Source of the DNA: Lachnospiraceae bacterium
GTDB lineage: Bacteria; Bacillota; Clostridia; Lachnospirales; Lachnospiraceae
NCBI GenBank assembly: GCA_900766925.1
Contig: CAAFXG010000105.1
Span: 1-12,166, forward strand
Length of the DNA: 12,166 nucleotides
Reading direction: 5' to 3'
Position 1 is the stretch's first letter, and each line of letters starts with the position of its first letter. This document shows, one piece after another, positions 5,708-12,166 of this stretch. The notes under the pieces were generated by a model. That model saw only the letters and a list, made by a program, of their open reading frames with translations. It was not told the DNA's origin and did no database searches. Both the position numbers and the translations under genes were made by a program.

Positions 5708-6654
5708 AGAAAAAGGTAACTATACTCATACCATGCTACAACGAGGAAAAATGTCTTCCGATGTTGTACTCACGACTAACTGCCGTTATGTCAACATACG
5801 GTCAATATGACTGGGAACTGCTTTTCATAAACGATGGCAGCAAGGATAATACATTGTCCTTTATCGAGGGGCTAAATGCCGGAGACCCAAGAGTGGCATA
5901 TATTGACCTCTCACGCAACTTCGGCAAAGAAAATGCCATGCTTGCTGGTTTTGATTATGCATCTGGTGATTGCATGATCATCATGGATGCCGACTTGCAA
6001 GATCCACCTGAAATCATTGGCGATATGCTCAAAATGTGGGAAGAAGGAGTTGATGATGTGTATGCAAAACGTAGAACAAGAGGAAAAGAAAGTCTTATGC
6101 GCGGAAGTCTTTCCAAGTTATTCTATTACATACTCGACAAGTCAACACGTTATGACGTGTTGAAGAACGTCGGTGATTTTCGACTTCTTGACCGAAAGTG
6201 CATTGATGCCCTTAAACAGTTACGTGAAAACGAACGTTATACAAAAGGATTGTTCTGCTGGATAGGCTTCGAGAAACGTGAGATTCTTTTCGACCGTGGT
6301 GACCGAGCCGGTGGAGATACTAAATGGAATTACCGTTCGCTTTTCAATCTTGCGATTGAAGGCATAACGAGTTTCACCACTGCCCCACTCCGCATTGCCA
6401 CTTTTATCGGTATCGTTGTGGCAGTTTGGGCATTATGCTACATACTATGGATAATATCAAAAGTATTGATATGGGGCGACCCTGTTGCGGGATATCCCAC
6501 CATCATGACCGTTATGCTCTTCTTAGGAGCAGTACAGCTGATATGTATAGGCATACTTGGTGAATATGTTGGGAGGATATTCAACGAAACAAAGAATAGG
6601 CCGACATATTTAATAAAAAAGGCAAAAAGAGTTAATTCAATTTATAATAAATAA
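5704..6654 (+). CDS. GtrB/DPM1-like GT2, polyprenyl-phosphate glycosyltransferase
   Basis: A 316-residue GT2 enzyme of the dolichol-phosphate-mannose-synthase/GtrB type. It transfers a sugar from an NDP-sugar to undecaprenyl phosphate at the inner face of the cytoplasmic membrane; the lipid-linked sugar is later used on the periplasmic side to decorate O-antigen or other envelope glycans. Motifs: ILIPCYNEE (7-15), NDGSKDNT (43-50), LSRNFGKENAMLAG (69-82), the catalytic MDADLQDPPE (94-103) and a KWNYRSLF stretch before the membrane part. Two C-terminal transmembrane helices (about 230-256 and 264-290) end in LGEYVGRIFNETKNRPTYL, typical of the family. Length is normal. The start codon overlaps the stop of the small Rpn-C gene, so it probably depends on the promoter at 5313-5344 and on translational coupling. 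No GtrA flippase or GtrC transferase is in the window. Confidence 0.92.
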   Translation: MKKKVTILIPCYNEEKCLPMLYSRLTAVMSTYGQYDWELLFINDGSKDNTLSFIEGLNAGDPRVAYIDLSRNFGKENAMLAGFDYASGDCMIIMDADLQDPPEIIGDMLKMWEEGVDDVYAKRRTRGKESLMRGSLSKLFYYILDKSTRYDVLKNVGDFRLLDRKCIDALKQLRENERYTKGLFCWIGFEKREILFDRGDRAGGDTKWNYRSLFNLAIEGITSFTTAPLRIATFIGIVVAVWALCYILWIISKVLIWGDPVAGYPTIMTVMLFLGAVQLICIGILGEYVGRIFNETKNRPTYLIKKAKRVNSIYNK

Positions 6655-6787
6655 AAATAATACGCACATTATTCAAGTAATACAATTAATATGTATTCCT
6701 GTTAGCTTTTTTAACAATAATAGCCAGCTGATTTTGAACGTTAGATTTATGTACTAAAGCTGATGAACAGTAAATGTTATGTCTTTT

Positions 6788-8677
6788 TTACCTAAAACCA
6801 ATTGTCATTCGAATATTATTCCCACAGACTTTATCATAATCAACAGCCCCTTCATGTAGATTACCTTTTATGATTCTTCTTCGTTTAGAATTATATGCAT
6901 CATTTATTAAACTTCGTTTGGGTTTATACCATTTGGTCTTTATGCTTGCAATATCAAATAATAAATGAGGTAAATCATCTGTCATAAAAGGTCTATGTAT
7001 AGATTTGTTTATTTTTTCTACAATAATAGGATGTTTTGTTGTAAACTTGTCTGATAGATAAATGATGAAAGGAATATCTAATTGGCAATGCAAACAATTT
7101 GCACCTTCCGTAATACCAGCTCTGCCTTTATGAATACGAAAATCGTTTGCTTCATCTCCATGGTCAGCAAAATATATAACAACAACATCTTTCATTTTGT
7201 ACATATCAATAATCTGTGCTATGATAGAGTCATTATATCTAGTAGCATTATCATAACAGGCAACATATTCCTTGTCGTCATCAGAAAGTTCAACACGATC
7301 ATAATAATCCTCTTTTGTAAAAAATGTTTGATTTGAAGGGAATCTGCATGATGGATTCACGTGTTGTCCCAACAAATGATGAATTATCAGATTCGGAGAT
7401 TTTTCTTCAACCTCTGGGCAAATCTTTTTATAATTATCGATTAACTCTCCATCATAAAGATAATTTGATTGATTCGTATAAGAAAACATTCTATTCTTTA
7501 TTCGTGGATGGAAAAAGAAACCACATTCGGGAGACCACATGTCACATTTATTCTGAACAAATTGATTTGAATTAAAGACAACATTAAATCCTGCTGTTTT
7601 GAATATTGCTGGAAATAATGGTTCATCAAACCACTCAGAACAAGAATCGACACTTGCTGTGGACAAGAAATTTTGAAATGATTTTGAAGTTCCATTAATT
7701 GATGAAATTACATTATCAAATACAAATAAATTATCGATTTTAGACAAAAACTCATTTGTGTTTTTATTATAACCATATAGACTTCCATGATGCCTATTAT
7801 ATGACTCTCCAATAATAATAACTATATTATCAATTGTGTCACCTTTTATTTCAGCATCAATATTTAATAGAGAATCTGCACATTTATTAATATCATTTTT
7901 TGTATCATGAAATTGTAATAATGTATTATAAATTTTAAACGCAAGTGAGCGAGTTATACGTAAATAATTAGTATTAACAGTTGTAATATTTCTTGTCCAA
8001 GATGATGAAAATAAAGATAAACAATTAATGGCAAATAAGAGACAAAACGTCAAATACACTACGATTACCAAACTTGATATTTTTTTTATGAATGATGATA
8101 TTAATGGCTTAGGATATTTGTTTCTTATCACTCTAAAAAATGTGCGATATTTCAATTGCAACCACAGACAAATCAACAATATCAGTGGATATTTTAAATT
8201 ATCAAACTTGAATATATATGTAGAGATAAATTCAGAAGACTCTTGATCATTTGTTTCATTAATGAACTGAAATATATTATAATTAATGTCCATACGAAAG
8301 TTATCGTATAAAAACAACTCTACTATAGCTATAATAGATAACAAAAGTTCAGCTGTGATAATAAAAAAATAACCAAACTTATTAATACGATAAAGCAAAT
8401 AACCACATGTAATTACAATGTATGACAATGCAACATCAAAAATAAATTGTCCATTATTATGGCGTAAAAGAACGCTATTAAGTCCTTCTTTAAGTCTCAA
8501 AATACACGAATCATAACTTGTGTATATAACAGGAATACACAATAACAACAAAACAATAAAAAACTCGTACGGGAAAACCTTAACTGGTTTTAATATGAGT
8601 TTTTCGTATTGCTGTGAAAAACGTTTTAACATCTTCAAAATATTTAAAAACATATTAGCTATTCTTTGTTTGATCAT
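6788..8677 (-). CDS. EptA/LTA-synthase-like phosphoethanolamine transferase
   Basis: A 629-residue integral membrane enzyme of the alkaline-phosphatase/sulfatase superfamily. The start is taken as ATG 8675-8677 (MIKQRIANMF); ATG at 8653 is a second candidate. The N-terminus has five likely membrane helices (about 39-55, 78-96, 103-124, 163-175, 202-223), and the C-terminal catalytic domain would lie in the periplasm. Active-site signs: GES (290-292) as metal ligand, SINGTSKSF with T330 in the nucleophile position, HHLLGQH (430-439) resembling the HxxGSHGP motif, FADHGDE with D505/H506, and H516 in RIHKGRAG. The family moves phosphoethanolamine (or phosphoglycerol) onto lipid A, LPS core or glycans. 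EptA-type is favoured by LYGY after GES and by the DHG motif, but the substrate is not certain. It is AT-rich and opposite in strand to both neighbours, as if inserted independently. Confidence 0.88.
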   Translation of the reverse strand: MIKQRIANMFLNILKMLKRFSQQYEKLILKPVKVFPYEFFIVLLLLCIPVIYTSYDSCILRLKEGLNSVLLRHNNGQFIFDVALSYIVITCGYLLYRINKFGYFFIITAELLLSIIAIVELFLYDNFRMDINYNIFQFINETNDQESSEFISTYIFKFDNLKYPLILLICLWLQLKYRTFFRVIRNKYPKPLISSFIKKISSLVIVVYLTFCLLFAINCLSLFSSSWTRNITTVNTNYLRITRSLAFKIYNTLLQFHDTKNDINKCADSLLNIDAEIKGDTIDNIVIIIGESYNRHHGSLYGYNKNTNEFLSKIDNLFVFDNVISSINGTSKSFQNFLSTASVDSCSEWFDEPLFPAIFKTAGFNVVFNSNQFVQNKCDMWSPECGFFFHPRIKNRMFSYTNQSNYLYDGELIDNYKKICPEVEEKSPNLIIHHLLGQHVNPSCRFPSNQTFFTKEDYYDRVELSDDDKEYVACYDNATRYNDSIIAQIIDMYKMKDVVVIYFADHGDEANDFRIHKGRAGITEGANCLHCQLDIPFIIYLSDKFTTKHPIIVEKINKSIHRPFMTDDLPHLLFDIASIKTKWYKPKRSLINDAYNSKRRRIIKGNLHEGAVDYDKVCGNNIRMTIGFR

Positions 8678-8735
8678 AACTAAAAACAAATATCTTTTGG
8701 TCTTCCTTAATCACATCTTTTAAGAATTTGTCCAT
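8655..8735 (-). CDS. Possible 26-residue leader ORF before the phosphotransferase
   Basis: Between the -7 element at 8755-8762 and the phosphotransferase start, ATG 8735 opens a 26-codon frame (MDKFLKDVIKEDQKIFVFSY, then DQTKNS). It ends at 8655, 23 bases inside the larger gene. The overlap could couple translation of the two, or the peptide could be the 5' relic of another gene. I do not recognise it, and chance is possible in such AT-rich DNA. Confidence 0.3.
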   Translation of the reverse strand: MDKFLKDVIKEDQKIFVFSYDQTKNS

Positions 8736-8754
8736 AATTCATATTTTCTCATGG

Positions 8755-8762
8755 CAAAGGTA
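8755..8762 (-). promoter_or_regulatory. -7 element for the phosphotransferase gene
   Basis: On the minus strand TACCTTTG matches TAnnTTTG. The nearest TTTG upstream is only 12 bases away and no good -33 element stands at 19-21 bases, so the promoter is imperfect, weak or activator-dependent. The predicted 5' UTR is about 70 bases. Confidence 0.45.
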
Positions 8763-9051
8763 GTAATTTATAATCAAATAGCATGCACAATTGTATAATA
8801 TTTTAAATAGATTATAATTAATACACATCCTTTAACGAACCCGATAATGATCATACAGACAAATCTCAGCTCATAATGCCTATTGTAGTCATCGTGAATC
8901 ATTATCAACGAGTTGCTCAGTCTGCCTAATATTGGAATCACTTAGATAGTGAAAAGATGAAATTATTTCTTTGTACTGAAACACTGAAACACAGCTAATC
9001 GCAACCTAACTGATATTTGGTGTTTAAGCAGGAAAATATTCATGTTCATAT
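8763..9051. other. Non-coding stretch with inverted repeat
   Basis: No convincing gene. It holds an inverted repeat, GATAATGAT (8843-8851) and ATCATTATC (8898-8906), with 46 bases between the arms. A 55-codon minus-strand frame with a GTG start (8774-8941) has no recognised homology and no promoter. The TGAAACAC tandem at 8977-8992 belongs to the duplicated cassette that follows. Confidence 0.5.
8977..8992 (+). repeat. TGAAACAC tandem repeat, second site
   Basis: Two exact copies of TGAAACAC. This corresponds to the triple repeat at 5211-5232 and keeps roughly the same distance (91 against 102 bases) to the downstream promoter. Sequence between the repeat and the promoter is otherwise poorly conserved. 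Confidence 0.55.
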
Positions 9052-9327
9052 AAAAAGTTCAAAAACATTTGGTAGTTTCAACAATTATTGTTACTTTTGC
9101 GGCGAAGAATAGAATATCAACATCATAATAGCAGATGGAAGCAATAAACAAACAGCCTTGGGCGGCAAAATGCCCGATATTCAAGAAAGTGTCAGAAATA
9201 AGTGACATCAGTGCCCTTTCACGAAAAGGGCGCATAAAATATGACCATGCAACAAGAGTATATAGCGACAATCTTTGTATTTATGAAGATTCCACAGGAA
9301 GTGGTTTGAAAGAAGTATTTAAGAAAG
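9052..9327 (+). repeat. Direct repeat, copy 2: promoter plus small Rpn-C gene
   Basis: Second copy of the segment at 5297-5558, same strand, 3755 bases downstream. The first 193 coding bases align without gaps. The two copies flank the GtrB-like and phosphotransferase genes, so recombination between them could remove that block and fuse promoter copy 1 to the acyltransferase side. Confidence 0.85.
9068..9099 (+). promoter_or_regulatory. Bacteroidota-type promoter, cassette copy 2
   Basis: TTTG (9068-9071), a 20-base spacer and TACTTTTG (9092-9099). The spacing is identical to copy 1 and both elements remain functional in form although the gene behind it is decaying. It is the only recognisable plus-strand promoter ahead of the acyltransferase at 9551. 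Confidence 0.7.
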
Positions 9328-9395
9328 ACATTGATAAAGGAATAGAAATTGGCTACGTGAAAAAACGCATTCCATTGCCATTGCCAAAGAAATGA
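9135..9395 (+). pseudogene. Small Rpn C-terminal protein, frameshifted copy
   Basis: An 86-codon frame paralogous to the small gene at 5366 (MEAINKQPWAAKCPIFKKVS...). It aligns without gaps through LCIYEDSTGSGLKEVFKK. It then loses frame at a six-A run (9359-9364): the annotated frame ends VKKRIPLPLPKK. Adding one A restores VKKTHSIAIAKEMTK, matching the family's SIAKKMK segment. Beyond this the closing TGLTxxEI motif is not found in frame (a degenerate FTNSDRQN stretch follows in another frame), so the tail has decayed further. The charged repeat region is also reduced. This copy is therefore likely non-functional or yields an altered tail. It lies 155 bases upstream of the acyltransferase on the same strand. 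Confidence 0.75.
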
Positions 9396-9550
9396 CGAAA
9401 TTTACCTTAATAGATTGGTGATAATTTTTGTCTTCACAAATTCAGATAGACAAAATTGTAAGATATATAAATATATAGCAATTAAGAGTGTATTGACAAG
9501 GAATTGTTAAACTGGTTTTAAATGCAAATATCTTCTCAATTTCCATTAGT

Positions 9551-10624
9551 ATGACATATCAATATAAAAGTAAAAAATCAGGCGTATCTATATCAAAAGG
9601 AATAGGAATAGTTCTGATGGTCATCGGACATATTTTCGTATGTTCTGACTATAAATTTGTACATAATTTTATTTATGCTTTCCATATGCCGTTGTTCTTC
9701 ATAATCAGTGGCTATTGCTTTTCTGAGAGACATTTAGACAATTTTGGACGTTATGTAAAGCGAAAAATGGTATCACTTTATTATCCGTATATTTTTTGGC
9801 TAATATTATTTGCCTTCTTACACAATTTTTTATTAGACTTCAATATATATGACATTAACAATCTTTGGGGATGTGATTCGTATTACACAATAGAATCATT
9901 TATTAAACAAATCTATAATATAGTATTTTATTTAGATGGAAAGGAAATTTTAGTAGGACAACTATGGTTTGTTAGAACGCTTTTTTTTGTTTCTATATTT
10001 TGTTATTTTATAATAAAATTTTACAATAAACATCTAAGATATATCATTTTTATATTACTATGCGTGTCACCAATTATTTGTTATGTAAATTTTGATAAAC
10101 TACCTTTTCTTCATCTAAACAATTGGACATTTTACGGACTATGCATGTTTTTATTAGGATATTATTATAAAATCACCAAGAAACTGTTTGATAATATGCT
10201 TATTGTTTATATAACAGTTTTAATCATTACCCTCGTCGCAATATATAAACCTGTTACCCATCCAGATTATAGAAATATTTACATATACATTTCCACCTCA
10301 ATTTTAGGATTTATAAGCATATTGACAATATCAAATAAATTAGTCAATACTAATATAGGAAGAGTCATGGAGTATTTAGGTGACAGAACTATGCCTATTT
10401 TGATTCTACATTTTATTTATTTCAGAATTATAACTTGGTGCGTAATAATCATTAATAATGATAATATGTCATTATTATCAAATCATCCTCTCCCAGAAAT
10501 ATACGTAAATAAATATTGGTTGATATACATAATTTTTGGAATTTCCTTGCCAATATTGACATATTTATTGTACCTATCGATAAAAAGACAAATAATTAAC
10601 TTTAGATTATCTTTACAACAATGA
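9551..10624 (+). CDS. Acyltransferase-3 family membrane O-acyltransferase
   Basis: A 357-residue polytopic membrane protein of the acyltransferase-3 family, which transfers acetyl or similar groups to sugar hydroxyls of O-antigens, capsules or other glycans. The opening KKSGVSISKGIGIVLMVIGH contains the family's Arg/Lys-rich start and the conserved His (H27). FHMPLFFIISGYCF (44-57) is the second hallmark, with the essential-type H45. About ten hydrophobic helices follow through to residue 345, and the tail is basic and cytoplasmic. Length is normal for single-domain members; no periplasmic SGNH domain is fused. The start ATG 9551 is preceded by AT-rich DNA without its own TAnnTTTG, so transcription may read through from the promoter at 9068-9099. 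Very AT-rich (14 G/C in the 60 bases 10021-10080). It converges on the next gene with 24 bases between. Confidence 0.88.
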   Translation: MTYQYKSKKSGVSISKGIGIVLMVIGHIFVCSDYKFVHNFIYAFHMPLFFIISGYCFSERHLDNFGRYVKRKMVSLYYPYIFWLILFAFLHNFLLDFNIYDINNLWGCDSYYTIESFIKQIYNIVFYLDGKEILVGQLWFVRTLFFVSIFCYFIIKFYNKHLRYIIFILLCVSPIICYVNFDKLPFLHLNNWTFYGLCMFLLGYYYKITKKLFDNMLIVYITVLIITLVAIYKPVTHPDYRNIYIYISTSILGFISILTISNKLVNTNIGRVMEYLGDRTMPILILHFIYFRIITWCVIIINNDNMSLLSNHPLPEIYVNKYWLIYIIFGISLPILTYLLYLSIKRQIINFRLSLQQ

Positions 10625-10648
10625 ATATATTACCATTTAAAATGAATG

Positions 10649-11488
10649 TTATTTACAAGAAGAGAATATATTTATTAATTTCAGAGAAATAAACAACAAT
10701 AATAAAATGGATTTACGTATGAAATTATTATAAAAATGCTTCTTTTTAGCATACGGGAACATAAAAAATTGAGAAATTACATACTCAGTATATCTAATTT
10801 CCTCAAAGAAAGTATGTTTATTTGCTTCATAAGTTATATTTGTTGACCCTGATACTCCTTGATATTGAGGCTCTGTGAAAAAGGGGTGAAATTCATATAA
10901 GTTTTGTTTCTTTATTAAAGAACATAGTACATGCTCCAAATATACACCTTCTGAATCATTTATTGCCATTCTATTTTCAATTAATCTTTTATAAAAATTG
11001 AGTGGAGCAATAAATAATCTACTGTCAGCCATTGAAAAATCAGAATTCATTGAGCAGATTACAGATTTAGAAGACGGCAAAATATTATACTTTAGTTGTT
11101 TCAAAATAGTGGCTATATTTACAATAATCAACCTACCTGTAATCTTAATTAGGGATATATTCTTATTATTATTTATAATATGAGAATGATTAATTGCATA
11201 ATCAATTATCTCCAACTCGCCAAATCCTTTACCATGCTCCTTGTCATAATTACCATCAAACGACAAGAGTTCAAGCCTGTCTTCAACAATGTTAGAGAAC
11301 ACACTATACTCTTTAATATTTACATTTGAATTGTCAACATACACTATTGGCAAAGATGTATTGTACACATAAAAACTCAAGGCCTCAAGATATTGTTGTT
11401 TTCTAACATTAATATCTGACAATGCCGTAAATGGCATACCGTTTGGATTAACACATGAGGTAAGCAATATGACATATCTTCGCTTCAT
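10649..11488 (-). CDS. Capsule-locus protein, putative glycosyltransferase-like
   Basis: A 279-residue protein, second in a minus-strand operon 7 bases behind the ABC ATPase gene. I recognise it as a type of protein often seen in polysaccharide loci but without an assigned reaction. The opening YVILLTSCVNPNGMPF and then ALSDINVRKQQYLEALSFY, the strand PIVYVDNSN (47-55), the Gly-rich HGKGFGELEIIDYAI (85-99) and LIKITGRL (113-120) suggest a GT-A-like Rossmann fold in which VDNS and the GKGxGE helix bind a nucleotide-sugar. A conserved E at 91 is notable. The last 25 residues are hydrophobic (ILLLLFISLKLINIF) and may dip into the membrane. A glycosyltransferase role is an inference; no canonical DXD is obvious. 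Confidence 0.6.
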   Translation of the reverse strand: MKRRYVILLTSCVNPNGMPFTALSDINVRKQQYLEALSFYVYNTSLPIVYVDNSNVNIKEYSVFSNIVEDRLELLSFDGNYDKEHGKGFGELEIIDYAINHSHIINNNKNISLIKITGRLIIVNIATILKQLKYNILPSSKSVICSMNSDFSMADSRLFIAPLNFYKRLIENRMAINDSEGVYLEHVLCSLIKKQNLYEFHPFFTEPQYQGVSGSTNITYEANKHTFFEEIRYTEYVISQFFMFPYAKKKHFYNNFIRKSILLLLFISLKLINIFSSCK

Positions 11489-11495
11489 ACAATTA

Positions 11496-12166
11496 TCACT
11501 TTATTATCTCATCAAAGCCAATTAACCCGTTGTCATTTTGATTCATGGCTGAACCGAAGCCTGCCTGGAAACCTTGTGTCTCAAGTATGGCGCACTCAGG
11601 TGCCTTCAACTGATACTCAACCATAGGATGATGCATCAGCAAGTCAACATGAAGATAACCGCGTGTAAGTATCTTTGGTAATTCTATAGTTTTATGGATA
11701 GTAAAATCACCAGCTGGCAACTTCATCAAATTGCCATAATAATGTCCAGGTGCAAATGTTGCAAGTGGCATCCCGTCCTTATTGTTAAAGACAAGCATTA
11801 CGTCTGTTGTTATAGGGGCTTCGGTATGACCTATTATTTCAATCTCCAGTGTCTTTTGGTCGGATAATATTGTGCTCTCAGCTTTTTCGCTGCCATTTAT
11901 TACAATCTTTTTAATTGTCATTGAAGGCTTTGTCCATTTTATACGGTCAATTATCTTTTCTTCAGAGGAATGATTGCCAATCTGAAGATAATGGGCGACA
12001 CTCGACTCTATATCTCCTGTATATTCAATTCCTCCATTCTTCATCACCACTCCTTTCTTGCAAAGACTCTTCACAGCTGCCATGTTATGGCTCACAAAGA
12101 GCACTGTCCTGCCCTCTCCATTTGCCACGTCATGCATCCTGCCGATGGCCTTCTTCTGGAACTCGG
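11496..12166 (-). CDS. Wzt-like polysaccharide-export ABC ATPase (C-terminal half)
   Basis: Partial minus-strand gene whose 5' part lies beyond base 12166. The visible frame starts EFQKKAIGRMHDV, which in this family directly follows the Walker B/D-loop, and continues through TVLFVSHNMAAV with the switch (H-loop) His, then ends the nucleotide-binding domain near KNGGIEYTGD. The remaining 150 or so residues form a beta-rich domain (IKKIVINGSEKAE, LEIEIIGHTEAP, GMPLATFAPGHY) like the C-terminal carbohydrate-binding domain of Wzt, which selects the finished glycan for export. Wzt works with the Wzm permease in the inner membrane. Walker A, Q-loop and signature motifs are outside the window. The ATG at 12135-12137 is internal and not the real start. 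Confidence 0.88.
   Translation of the reverse strand, partial: EFQKKAIGRMHDVANGEGRTVLFVSHNMAAVKSLCKKGVVMKNGGIEYTGDIESSVAHYLQIGNHSSEEKIIDRIKWTKPSMTIKKIVINGSEKAESTILSDQKTLEIEIIGHTEAPITTDVMLVFNNKDGMPLATFAPGHYYGNLMKLPAGDFTIHKTIELPKILTRGYLHVDLLMHHPMVEYQLKAPECAILETQGFQAGFGSAMNQNDNGLIGFDEIIK

Noticed and set aside
6655..6787. Possible bidirectional terminator between the convergent GtrB-like and phosphotransferase genes
   Set aside because: Only very short inverted repeats (for example GTTA/TAAC near 6711) were found, without a convincing stem plus U-tract.
7082..7575. Plus-strand frames within the phosphotransferase gene
   Set aside because: Shadows in AT-rich DNA opposite a complete gene with all active-site motifs.
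9494..9522. TTGACA followed 17 bases later by TTTTAA, resembling an E. coli-type promoter for the acyltransferase
   Set aside because: All convincing promoters here follow the Bacteroidota TTTG/TAnnTTTG pattern, and the -10 match is poor; likely chance in AT-rich sequence.
1..12166. CRISPR array, tRNA, rRNA or insertion sequence with terminal inverted repeats
   Set aside because: No regularly spaced repeats of CRISPR type, no recognisable tRNA or rRNA sequence and no DDE transposase were seen; the Rpn gene is nuclease-like and shows no flanking inverted repeats.

Overview
The window looks like part of a surface-polysaccharide (capsule, O-antigen or LPS-modification) locus from a Bacteroidota bacterium, most likely Bacteroidales of the Prevotella/Segatella or Bacteroides type. 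The main evidence is promoter grammar: four promoters have TTTG, a 20-base spacer and TAnnTTTG, and a fifth has TTG with a 19-base spacer. The genes also lack Shine-Dalgarno sequences, and Rpn-type PD-(D/E)XK 'transposase' proteins with charged GREEG-like tails are typical of this group. The assignment is an inference; there is no rRNA or marker gene here.

Left part (1-3268): the 5' end of a lipoprotein gene on the minus strand is divergent from a tight plus-strand operon of three glycosyltransferases (GT2, GT2, GT4). They overlap by 29 and 4 bases and start from a clear promoter at 224-255. Middle (3286-5707): a scar zone. It holds a UDP-galactopyranose mutase (glf) with both ends kept but its core deleted, and the C-terminal part of an AAA ATPase that abuts the glf 5' end. 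A full-length Rpn-family nuclease with its own promoter follows. Next comes a small gene matching only the C-terminal third of Rpn proteins, with its own strong promoter, whose stop overlaps (ATGA) the start of a GtrB/DPM1-like membrane-anchored GT2 (5704-6654).

Right part (6788-12166): a minus-strand EptA/LTA-synthase-like phosphoethanolamine (or related) transferase comes first. A second, decaying copy of the promoter plus small Rpn-C gene follows, lying upstream of an acyltransferase-3 family O-acyltransferase. Last is a minus-strand operon: the C-terminal half of a Wzt-like polysaccharide-export ABC ATPase and a capsule-locus protein of unknown function with a glycosyltransferase-like look. 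Roughly 6.8-11.5 kb is visibly more AT-rich than 5.7-6.6 kb, suggesting a separate origin.

Working together: the soluble GTs would extend a glycan, the GtrB-like enzyme would make a polyprenyl-phosphate sugar for decoration on the periplasmic side, the acyltransferase and phosphotransferase would add non-sugar substituents, and the Wzt-like ATPase would power export. The most interesting structure is the repeated cassette 'promoter + small C-terminal Rpn protein' (5297-5558 and 9052-9327, direct repeats), each placed upstream of a polysaccharide-modification gene, with a full-length Rpn next door. It could be an Rpn toxin with a separately expressed C-terminal antitoxin-like partner, a promoter-donating cassette, or both.
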